A stretch of DNA of 64,000 nucleotides from Chloranthus sessilifolius (lineage: Eukaryota; Streptophyta; Magnoliopsida; Chloranthales; Chloranthaceae). The position numbers and the translations under genes are program-made. Shown piece after piece: positions 26,101 to 38,700 of this stretch. The stretch spans positions 60,710,101 through 60,774,100 of the forward strand of contig CM037589.1 of assembly GCA_021018995.1 (NCBI GenBank). The letters run 5' to 3'. Every line of letters begins with the position of its first letter. Position 1 is the stretch's first letter. The notes beneath the pieces were generated by a model. It worked only from the letters and a program-made list of their open reading frames with translations, made no database searches and was not told where the DNA came from.

Positions 26101-29100
26101 ATATTTGTTTATAACCACTTTTCTGCAAATCTTTAACATTATTACTCTTTTTCTCCTTATAACTCTATCATTTCAATCTTTCGTACATGGGCTATTTCAA
26201 GTCTCCAATGGGCATGCCTAGACCATATCAACATCGTTCAAATTTTTCTTTTATTTGGGATCCAATGGGCATGCCTAGACCATATCAACATCGTTCAAAA
26301 TTTTCTTTTATTTGGATCATCCCTAGATTTCCTTTGATATACTTGTTCCGAATTTTATCCTTTATTGTTACTCCATGCATCCATCTTAGCATAGCATCAT
26401 GGGCGCATGAACTTTGTCTTCTTGTCACTTCTTTGAAACCCAACACTTTGCACTATACAATAAGTCTTACCTAAGTTTTATATAAAAAAATCCTTTCAAT
26501 TAGCACCCATTTTCGACACAACACACCACTTGCATGCCTTCACTTCACTCATCCCGCATCGATCCTGTTTGATATGTCGTCAAACAAGCCATCAGGTTAC
26601 AGTAAAACCCAAATATTGAATCTATGATAATGAGAAATAATTGATTTTATATTTTGACTAAATCATCTTCCTTGCACTCCAGGCATTTTGCCTTTGTCCC
26701 GTTAATTTTTAAACCTTCTAACTTTGTCTGTCTACACAATTCCCACTTATCATTTAGTTATTTCCTTGTATGTCCAATTAGCAACAAATCAATCACAACC
26801 AACATATACGATGGAACCTCATCTTGTCTTTTTACTATCAATTCATCATAACTAATATAAAAACCCAATGCAATCAACGCAGCCCAACTCCAACGCTGAA
26901 CTCTGCTATCTCTCCACAAGTAGTTATGAAACTAATTGTCACCCCCTCATACATGTTTTGAATAATCACAATTTGAATTCATAAAGGAATGCAGTTCTTC
27001 TTTTGCATCTGCTAGAATAACTGTCTCACCCTTTCATCGGCCTTCTCCAAAACGGTAAAATCCATATATGAACCTTTCCTCCTCTCAAAGGAACTACTGA
27101 AGCTACTAAAGAAACAGGAATCTTCTAGGATGTTAATTGGTAAACGGTAGGAGGTAGGTTGAATTTATTTGGTGAAATAGCATAATCCCATACGTTGAAT
27201 TTATTTGGTGAAATAGCATAATCCCTTTTTGGCAAAATCTAGATATGTCTCAATACGAAAATGACTTCAATTGTTGATTTTCCTGGCATAAACCCGTACT
27301 GATTCTCAAAAGTATTTGATTTTTGTTCTAGACGTTGCTCCACAAATGGAAACAAATGTGCATTTTTAGACAACATCAACACTCTTGCCTACATAAAAAG
27401 TTGCATAAAAATTTACGGACACCACTATACGTATGACTACAGGATGTAGTACATAGATGAATTACGCTATAAAATGTAAGTCGATGTACAATATTCAAAT
27501 TTAAAACCTGCATCCTATAAAAATATAGTAATAATATAAATCTACACAGAACAACATCCATACAGATCCCTATATATTAATATGGATAAATATCAACTAT
27601 TGAAACATAAGAATAAGAAATAATCAGGCTTCTCTTTGTTACTGAATCATGCATCCAAAACATCATTTTCCAACACACATCCAGAAAACTAAAGCCAATA
27701 ATTAAATAACGGAAGTGGCTTGCAACTTAGGGCAACATATTCTAATTAGAAGAAGTGAGAGGGAAGAAAACTCTCACCATGCAGTACTTCATCCAGGCTT
27801 CCGCCGGGTAAGAAATCATAAATTAGCAACTTTGAAGAAGGAGAATTGCAATATCCACGTAAATTGACCAAATATCGGTGTTTTATGCTCCCGAGAATTT
27901 CTAGTTCCCTTTCAAAAAAACGATCTAAGCCTTCATTGGTCTTTATAATTCTTTTCAACGCAAAAACATTGCCATCATCCATTGCAAGCTTGTATACTGT
28001 TCCAAAGCCTCCAGATCCTATAATATTTTCATCATTCAAAGTTTCTAGTTTTTTAATGATATCTTTTGAGGAGTATGGCAAGTCTCCATGGAACGTCACA
28101 ATAGATGCACCTGAAATAACATTAGCATGTAACGAAAATCAGGATATATTTTTTGAGAAAAGGGGCATTGCTATGATCAAGGGATCCAACTCGGTATCGG
28201 TCCATCTGAGACCAATACAAATACGGTATATCGGCTATATATATAGATAGAGAGAGAGAGAGAGAGAGAAAATATTTGTATCGGTCAGTATTGGCCGATA
28301 CCAAGGCAGTATCAGCTGATATTGAGAGAGTATCGGCCGATACTGACCTGTATCGGTCCGATACTGACACTGATACTGATACCACCCCGATACCTGTATC
28401 AAGGTGGCATCGGTATCAGTTCTCAAAGAAACCGACACGATCTCTGATACATATCAGTATCGGCCGAGTTTTTACACCATGGCTATGATTTACAATTGTG
28501 ATGATATGATGAATGAGCAATCTGTTCAAAATACGTTAGTGGTGAAAGGAAGGGTACCTCCACTAACATCCATTGCAAGACCTTTGTTCTCACTTTTACC
28601 AAACTTCTTGTAAAGGAAGCAGCCCCAGAAGCACATCAGTGCCACCAGAAGTAAAGCACCAACTGTTGCCAAGGCACTAATAAGAAGCCTAGTAGAGTAC
28701 TTTCCAGACCTCTTCTTTGAGCCTAAAATATCTATGCCAGCATATACATCTAGGGTTAGAGAAGTATCAAAAAACAAATGCAAGTGATCACTAAAGTTTT
28801 CAGTAAAGCTTTTATTTTTAAGAAATAGAGTTAATATCATCATCATATAGCCTAATCCCATCTAATTGGAGGTAAAAAAAAAATGGAATTTATATGAAGT
28901 ATTAAATTTCAGACTCAAAAAGGATTTTTTTGCTCAAATAGAGCAACATTCGATACACAGATAGGGTATATTCGTGAAAGATTCAGATGCACAATCCAAT
29001 ATTGATGTATCACTATTTGGGAAACTAAATAAATCCTACATTAAAAGAATATCATGCAATTTATACAATAATAGGAATAAATAAATAAGAACCTCCATAA

Positions 29101-32100
29101 GTTCTTAGTTTTTAAGCGCTAAAAATTACAGAGTTTTTAAAAAACTCCAGAAATTCAATGTTCTTTACATCACCAATGACAACAAAATTTAACTAAAAAA
29201 TAAAAATATCCACATTGCTAGAAAAACCCCACAAAAATAGCTTGAAAAGACTGTAAACATGAAGGCTTAAAATCTAGCTATCAGAGGCCTATCGGTCTCT
29301 AATTTGTGCTAACACGTACTGGCCAATAGTTGATACCAAAAAAAAAAAAATTAAATAAAGTACCAAAAAAAAAAAGTAGAAAACTGATACATATTGGCCA
29401 ATACCATGTTATTATGGTATCATTCAATAACTAATATGAACGTGATACAACTACGGGTATCAGGTCGGTCAAAAACATGTGTACTGGTATCATCCCAATT
29501 TTCAAACCATTGTATATATATCAAAAAGTTACTATGGCTGCATTTTGTTTTTCTCCTCTAATTTTTGGTATAAAGTTAAACAAATTAATCCATTCTGATA
29601 CAAGTAATAAAAAATAAATAATTCTCAAGTCATAGAGTATGACGATGAAATGAAGGTACAACATCACATTTGACACCTGAGGAAGGCACAGCCCAACTAC
29701 AAGGTACATCAGCAGGTGTTACAATTGTATGTAGTTATGTTTTTTTTTTTTTTTTGATCGGTAGTATGTAGATAAGCTTTGGCTGGTACACCCACTTTAT
29801 TGTCCACTTCTAATAAATGTGATTTGACATTATTTATTTTATTTTGTCTAAATGTACTATCTTCTACTTCTAAGTTGGCTGTTACTCTTTCTAAACTTGC
29901 AAATTCAGGCTTCTATTTTATTTTTGATAGGTGAAATTTATTATATCCAAAGAAAATTATATATTCCAGCACAAATTTTGAAATTATGACATATAGGTGA
30001 TAAAATCATTAATCTCGTCAATATATTGGGAAATTTGTGACATCGAGAGTTGCCTAGGGTGGTCCATATATAAAATTCTAAAATTTTGAAGATGATAACT
30101 TTGGGCTTTGAACGAAATAATATGGACATGAATCTTTGTACCATTTTTGTTATTCATCATCATCAATGTTTTCGAATTTTGAGGCATCGCAACACTTCTT
30201 AGGATGGGAATTTTTTGAAGATTAATGATGGTTCTTTAATAAGATACTAGAAAGAGTTCAAACTTTCAAATAATATATTCTCTTAAATAATAGAAAGAGC
30301 GTTTTCCATTCGTTGTTTCTTTCATAGATGCCTCTTATGTGTTACCATATTTCAGATACATTCCATTAAATTCTTATTCCAACAAGTGGCTTTAATGTCA
30401 TCAAGAATTGGCATAGATAAGCAATGTTTGACCTAATCAAGCCAAGGTGAAACGTGCGAACTTACAGTGTTAAGGATCCAGTTGTTGCCCATTTCATGCA
30501 GATTGAGCATGGATCAAAATATCAAACAATACCGACACATATCATTTTGGAGGGGGGACGATACAATAAAAAGGGTTTTTATCGGGTACCCCCTGAAACA
30601 GTAAAATTATCATCCGATACGGGCAAATTATCGCCCGTGTCACCCGTATCGGACGATAATTTCAAATTATAGTCCAATAATTTGGTGGTTTAACATGGAC
30701 CCATAATTTGAAATTATCGTCCGATAACCCATGATATTGAGTGAATATTTTACAACTTCACTCTGCTTGTTAGTTCATTCCTATAATCTAAGAGGCTTTG
30801 TATTAAACAGAAAGAATGACAAGATGGTAGCTTAATTACTTCACTGTTCTCCTTCTTATTTGTATGCCCTGTATTTTCCAAAGTAATTAATATTTCGTGA
30901 ACATATAACCCACTCCTTTAGTTTTTCTACAATATGGGTGCCCTATTCTTTTTGTGGACAGCGCAATAAGACTCGACTACAGAACAATTGCGTGAATGTA
31001 AAACCTAAAGCTATAAAGAATGCAAACTGCTTTTCTTGACTTTACAGAAGTATATAATAATTACAGGTTTAACAATCCCTTACAAGTTGTGTTTCTTTTA
31101 TGTTTCCATGTATAATGTTTTTGAGCGATGGCTCATAGCCTTAGTCGCTAGAGTTGTAGTGCAATACGATATCCCTCTGTATAATCGTCTATGCATTGGT
31201 CATATTATCCAGAGTCAATGGGAGGCCTTTTCTTCTTTAAGGCTTCCTACCCTATTGTTTCGAAAACTGTATCTTATTGACTCGCATATTGTTTATATTT
31301 CTTCAATAATGCTAATCGGTTTTGTTGTACAAAGGAATGTGTGTTAACACAAGTAAATATGCATCAAAATCTTTTTAGAAATATTAAATGTTGTCATATA
31401 TATAATATATATATATATATAGGAAAAGGAAGCGTGAAGTTGAATTTATCAAGTATATAGGCTCAAATAAGATTAGGGTTAGGGTTAGAGAGAAAGAGGA
31501 AGAGGAAGAGGAAGAGGAAGGATAATGAAAGAAATGAGGGTATTGAGACAAGATCCTCAACCCCTTTTCAATTAGTATATATACATAGTTACAACTGAAT
31601 CCCTTGTAAAACACAAACACAATAATGCATGTTACCGGCTGGTTAAGACACGCTAATTAATTGTTGGAAACACACCAACACTATCTCTCAAGTTGGGAGC
31701 ATAGATATCAATCATGCCTAACTTGGAGACAAGTTCACAAAATCTCGACTTTTCCAAGTCTCTTGTGAGGAGATTGGCAATTTGTTCCTGAGAACTAACT
31801 TGTGAAAGACAATTTGTTGGAATCTACTTTCTCCATAATGAAGTTGCAACAGACTTCAATGTGCTTAGTTCTTTCGTGATTAACTATACATGTTGTTTCT
31901 TACATCTCCATGTAACCAAATTACGTCCAACAAAGGCACAATATCAGGTAGTAGATCTTCTGTCAGTGATAGAAGATCTCTTATATCTCATACTCCCATG
32001 AGGTATGCACGATAGGTATACCAAGCTCATGTGGAGCTCTACATGGCACCCAAAACATTGTTGTGGTTCCATGCGGAGCTCCAGCACTATGTATACATCA

Positions 32101-32273
32101 ATTTTAAAAAGAATTCAAAACTGAACTTTAAAAAGAAAAGTCAAATTTTGACTGTGATTCAATGGTTCAAATTTTAGGCCTAAAAAAAAACACGGGGGAA
32201 ATATTATTCCGAATTTTCTTCTTAAAAAACAGTGGTCTAAACAACGCTACCTTGCTCCACATGACCTTCCCAA

Positions 32274-32312
<39 letters not shown>

Positions 32313-32650
32313 CTATGCGCCCGAGTGTAGAGAAATCTCTACACCCACCATAAGTTGGCCATCATGTGGCGTCCATCACGAGGATCGGGTGCCACGGCAA
32401 CTTAGGCAAGGCCAATCAGATCCCATTAAAAAAAATGCTTTTATGATTTCTTCACCGTTAAAAATGTGGCCAAAGTTGGGAAAAATCAATGCACCAAAGT
32501 TTTGGGGCATTACCTTATCTTTGACCCATCAAATGGAGGGCAAAGAAGTCAAAAAAATAATTATTATTTTTGGGTTGACCATGCCACGTGGCATGTGATC
32601 TGGCCATTGGGTGCACAAGTCATCCTGTGCGCCCGGGCGTATTCTCTCCA

Positions 32651-32733
<83 letters not shown>

Positions 32734-35700
32734 AAATGTCAAAGTACTCATTTTCCAAATGATCATTGAGGAAACCTATTTCAAAAGAAAAATAGACAAC
32801 ATGGCATTATAAAATGCTACTGGGTATTAGGACACTTCATTATTGCTTACTAAACAGTAAAAGAAACAAGTGGTTATCTCTGTTTCCAACTATCAGCGGC
32901 ACCTGAAAGTGGAGATTCGGAATTTGTCGGTCCTCCCGCCTTATTTTTGCATGCAACACTGATTTGCTTTCCGCAAAGGCCACGGTTTCCAACAAAGCTG
33001 CAGAAGTGCATTAACCATTCATTAAATGCCATAAGGACAAAAAGAACTGGCTTTCTAAAATCTTTAGATATTGACACGGTTTAAATAAAAAATATCCATT
33101 AAGTAAATCCATTAATGAATTTGATAAGTACTCTGATAAAATGAAAGTCAAACATAGCCTGCACGTTAAATTCCACGGTTCAATCACCATCCCTTCCCAT
33201 TGGAAAAATAGATAAATAAACACAAAGGAAAATAAACTCCCAGAATTCACAGCCACCATCATTTACAGGGAACTCTATAGTAAAGTATAACTGCAATAAG
33301 CAATGGGTCAGGTTACCAGTCCCATGCTCTGACGTGAAAAGAGGATGGTTAGTGTCAAGTTGACAGAGGGCTATAAAAATCCCAGTTAAATCCCTATGAA
33401 GAGATACAACCATGGCTCAAAATTTCGACCGATAATTTAAGTTATCGGCCGAAATATATCGGTTTCGGTCGGGCCAAAATATTGGAAGTTCAAATTATCG
33501 GTCGCTAATTTGAAATTATCGGCCGATAATTTCAAGACCATTTTTAGAGTCTTTTGAAAAAAAGTAAAAGAAAAAATTGGCACTGAAATTTTGGCCCAAC
33601 TCTGAAAGTTTCAGCCGAAATTCCAAAATGTTGGTCAAATTTTCGGTTTCAATCATGCCCGAAACTGATACTGAAACCGACATTTTGATCCTTGGAAACA
33701 ACTAAGGTGATGCAATGGGTTCAACTAGTTGCATGTTCAAACTTTTCTGTTGCAATTCACCACTTCAAAATTTCACATTGCACGTCATATTTCTGGTTGC
33801 ACTTATACAAACAAATTGCACACCCTTCTTCCATGCTATTAGCATCCGTCACTACTGAAATTCAAAAATTGCACACTTGTTTTCCCATTTGTTTGCCAAC
33901 ACCTCTAAAACCCAATTTTCATGGATTTTAAAACCTGTTTTTTTTCTTTGCATATCCTTTTAAACTTATTTGTTTTTCATGAATTCTAAAACTCATTGGT
34001 TTTCTCTGCAAACCCATCTAAAACCCATAATTAAAACATCTAAAACCCATTTGACACCACCGATGCAGCCAATGAGTTGTGCCTCTATCACTTCCACGTA
34101 CCCAATGTTGCAGAGCCCTACCCCATCGAAATGCCTACCTTGTCTCTTGGTGAAGTAGTATAGAGAAGCTCACTACATCACCTATCTTAGTCACCAAAAG
34201 CCATTTGATCTTCCTCACATCACCCAGCCCATCTCCTCCACTTCCTTTGCAAAGAAAATGTCTCTACTCCGCGAGACAGGTATGGGTATGATGGGAAAGA
34301 TGTAAGCATCTATGTCTATGTGAGGAAGAGAAAGAAAGATTTAAGAATAGCTCAGTGAAGGATCTGATCTTCTTTAAATGAATAGATTCGTTGACACGTG
34401 ACTCTTTTCAATGCTTCAACAGTTTCAGTACGTGGACGAACCGGCCAGCTCAGCTGATGGATTAGTGTTCCTTCCTGCCAGATCAATCCCAACCACTCGG
34501 GAAGAACTAAATCCTCATTGAATTTTCTTTTTCCACTAGAAGGAGCTCGTACATGTTCTGCAGTTCTACCTATGAATACCCCACCAGTATGAAAAGTTGG
34601 TTGGACCCTACCTGAAAATGGGATAGAAGTAACCATCTCGTTGGAGAGATGGCTAAGATGATGAGCCTCGAATCCTAAGATAAAGAACTGCAAAGCTCCA
34701 TTCCGCTTGCAAAAATACAGAACTGTAAAAAGAATGGGTATCGTTGGAGAGAGGTAACCATCCATGACGTGCACCAGAAATGGATATGATGGAAAATTGT
34801 AAAACAAAGAAGAAACAAAAATTGAATTATTTTTATGTTTTTTAAACGATATGCAATGGAAGAATTTTGTCGTGCAATTAATTGGGCCCATAAGCAATAT
34901 GATGCGGGACAAACGCTAAAACCCTAATTATGCGATTTGGGATTAACCTTAGATTCAATTGAATAACAAAAATAGTCAAAATCACTCAACACATCACATA
35001 AATTTAATGAATTCAATAATAACAACTAGGTTAATCCAATTTTAGCGCGTCACATGCATCTATATTCTCGATCTAGAAAAACGGATCCGATGAAGGATTC
35101 GAGTTTCGATCTAGTTTAGGGCACCAAGCAGTAATTATAATGTTGTCTCTTGACTCCTCTAAAGTTTGGGAAAACAGAGGCTCAAGGGAATAAACTAAAC
35201 AAAAGGGAAAGATCAAAGATCCAAACTAGCAATTTTTATTTTTATTTTTAATTTATCAAGGCAAGGGAAAATATTACCATAAGAGAAATAGAGAAAAGAT
35301 AAACGAAGAGGATAGAGGTCCAAGGCTTCACACCAAGGATTCTGAGGCTTCACACCAAGGTTGTACATCGGTTTCGCATCGAGTCATTCGAGAAATGAAG
35401 ATTCACTCCTCGAGCTTTGAAAGATTCACTCTTTTGGTTGAAAACTCTTCACAAGTCTTCTAGGGTTTGCACAAAAGCAAGTTCTCAATATTCACCTCCC
35501 TTTACAATGCTTATAATGACCTTTTATAAGAGGTCTCAAAACAGAAAAACTCTGAAATATAATAATTACGAAAATACCCTAAAATGCTTACATACGAAGC
35601 AAAAAAAACCCTAAGAAAAATAACTAAAACTTCAAAATTCGACATGTCTCGCTCGAGCGACAACTGATGCTCGCTCGAGCGACTTATTCCAGAGAAAAAT

Positions 35701-38700
35701 CTTGCGCTCTTCGATGTCTCACGAGTGACTTTGGTTGTTGCTCGAGCGACTTTGGCCGAAAATTTGGCCTTATTCCTGAAGCATTCTTGTTCTTCCGAAT
35801 TTGATCTGCTTCTTTTCTTTCTTTTCTTCCAATTCTTTAATTATGACGCTTTTGATCTTGATACCCCCATCAATTCTCCCCCGGTGGGAGGACTCATCTC
35901 CGATGAGTTATAGGGCTCATGTACGGTATGCTTTGGTTGCCTCGCTCCCGGCTTGCTCTTCCATGCTGTGAGATGTTTTTGCTGCTTACCCGCCTTGGTA
36001 CTAAAGTTTGGATATTCTAGATCATCCTCATTCAACCTTTTCTCATATGGCTCAAGTAGGGTACGGGTTATGAAGTGATTAAAATGGTTTGGCTAGTTTG
36101 GTCGAGTGGCAAGGAATGGATCCAAGGACATTGTGGCAGGGTTTGAAATAGGCATAAGATATTCCACCATAACTATCGGCATAATGCCCTTGCCTAAAGG
36201 AAATTTTAGACTTCTATCATGACCATTTTTTGAGGTCGTGAGAACTTCCACATGCTTGGGACTATCATAAATCAATTGTCGTAATTAAATTCATTAAACA
36301 ACTTTGATGTATTAGCGACATTCTACATATTTTCATCGTTCAATAAAATTTGTTTGGTAATCCCATGCAAGCTGGAATGCTGACACGTTCCTACCGACTC
36401 TAATGACCCATGCAATATGGACACACTATCAACCAAAAACTCCAAGGACTCGATTCCACCAACAACAGGGACTCATGCACAACTGACTCTACGGACACTA
36501 ATAAATCGTGTGTGGGTTGCGTGGGTGACTCGGTTGACTCACTTGTGAGTGACTCAATATCACTATTCACAAGGGAAATAGAAGCCTCTTTAACACAAAC
36601 TAGACTCTCATAAGCTTCTTCTATCTCCTCTTCACTCAACACGATACTGGGGTCATACACTTCCTCTTCTATTTTCAATTTTTTCTGCTCCTTATTTTCT
36701 TCAGCTTTAATGAATAAAATTTGAACGGGAAATTTCGTGAGACATTAATAGGCAAAATGTCCGAACCCTTGACACTTAAGGCAATCAGGACACTTATCTG
36801 TCTTGGATTTAAAATTCTGTAAAAGGTGACGGTATGTTAAAGGAACATATTTTTCAATAAGTTTCATCTTCATGTCCTCCCATGTGGAGGTGCGTTTACT
36901 CCGAAGAGATTCAATGTGGTACTCTATTTTGGCGTTACCCTCCAACTTTGCTTTCGCGAGCCTAACTTTGTACTCATTCGGTACATCATACCAGTCAAAA
37001 TATTCCTATATACTAGACAGCCACACTACAAAGGATTTAGGGCTCATCCATCCCTCAAAATTTGGAACCTCATTCCGAATAGATTTTAGAAACCTCTCGG
37101 CAAGGTCGTACTTAGGTTCACGATGATGAGGATACCCCCTAACTCTAATCTCATCACGAGTTTTGGGATTTTGCTAAGAATTTGGACTCGATCGCCACAA
37201 TTCAGATTTGATGTCCCTAAGATATCGGCAATCTCAGTCATATCCATGGTGATCACGGCTACTAGTACGGGTTCTAAGATGACATGCAATTATGACCCAA
37301 CAAAGAATGAAGAATTTTATTAAACACAAAATGAGCATGCAATTGAAGACACAAATGACAAAAATTAACCGACATCGACAACCCTAAGCTAGAAACTGTG
37401 CTCTGATACCAAACAAACGCGGGACAAAACCCTAAACTACGTGAATGATTATGAAGTGATGAATTTGCCGAAATTAGACTAGATTAATTGAGCAATAAAT
37501 CTGAAAATAACGTGAATACCTTAGGGTTTCGTAGTTTTCCGTTTGGAGGATCGCGTTTGGGTTCGGGTAGGGCCCAGTCCATGCCTAGATCAGTTAGCCT
37601 CGCGGAAGAGATATCCTAAAGATAGAACTCTAGTCGCTTCCAGATTAGGGCTCGCTCGTAGATCAATGATGGAATTGTCGATTCGATCTAGGGTTCTTGG
37701 GACTAGGGTTTATAATTTTGGGGTATTTAAAAGCTTGATGGCTGAATTTAGGGTTTATGGGATTGGATCGAATTAATGGCCCAAATTGGTTAAATGGTTA
37801 TGATGAGATTTAGGGTTAGGTTTTAGGAGATAATACGAGGTGATGGCTGAAATAGGTTGGTGGGGATTAGCACGCAGTTAAAAGATAAATCAAAGAGATA
37901 GATAGAGTCGAGTCCACGTGAGCCATTAGTGTCACTTGATTCACTAGTGTCGATAGAGCCCACTACATGTGAGTCGTTAACATCACATGCACATGAGAGT
38001 ATCGAGTCCCTTGATACACATACACATCATAGTCTCGAGCTGCATACCGCTTCACATTTCGGGTCTTATTGTGAGTTAAGTTTTGAGTCTCATTCCGCAT
38101 TACATGCCGAATTTACGCTTAAAATTAATTTGTGCAATGAAACTCTCAAATTATCGATGCATGTACCTAAGGCTTTTAGGGAATTCCAATTAAATAATCA
38201 TGCGATGGTTCATATTGGATCTGAACGATTCCCATCGGGAGTCGCAAAGAAGCTCAAGGCCTATGGCACTGGACTTTTTGTGATTGTGGCAAGGAGTGGT
38301 CCTAATGTATACAATCTTGAGCTCCCTTTAGATACAAGGATTAGCTCAACGTTCACTGTGGAGGACCTAGTTCTTTCTCTGGGCTCAACACCACCTCCTT
38401 GCAATCCTTTTCAAACGCCCCCTATTCACAATCTCATCCCAACTTTACAGTCGATACCCCTTCCCTCCCCAAGCAGGCAGAGAAAAGAGGTAATTGAGGA
38501 AATTTTAGATGATTATGTGGCATTCACCTGCGGCGGAGAGTTTCTAGTTTATGAGATGAAGAGGGTTGGTGAGTCGACTACCGAGAGTGCATGGGCCAAT
38601 CATGAGAGAGTTCATCGCTTGAGTTTCTGTATTTTCGACCGATATCGCGATCACATTTCATCGGTGATGAAGACTTTCGAGTTCGGGAGAGTTGATGAGA

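Noticed and set aside
34352-34912. 186-codon minus frame as a gene
   Set aside because: Only the central 33 codons match anything (plastid rpoC2). The frame runs from unrelated sequence on both sides and overlaps the start of the gypsy LTR.
36410-36613. Plus-strand frame rich in Ser/Thr/Asp
   Set aside because: Antisense shadow of the minus-strand Gag linker repeats; the same holds for 46710-47030 on minus.
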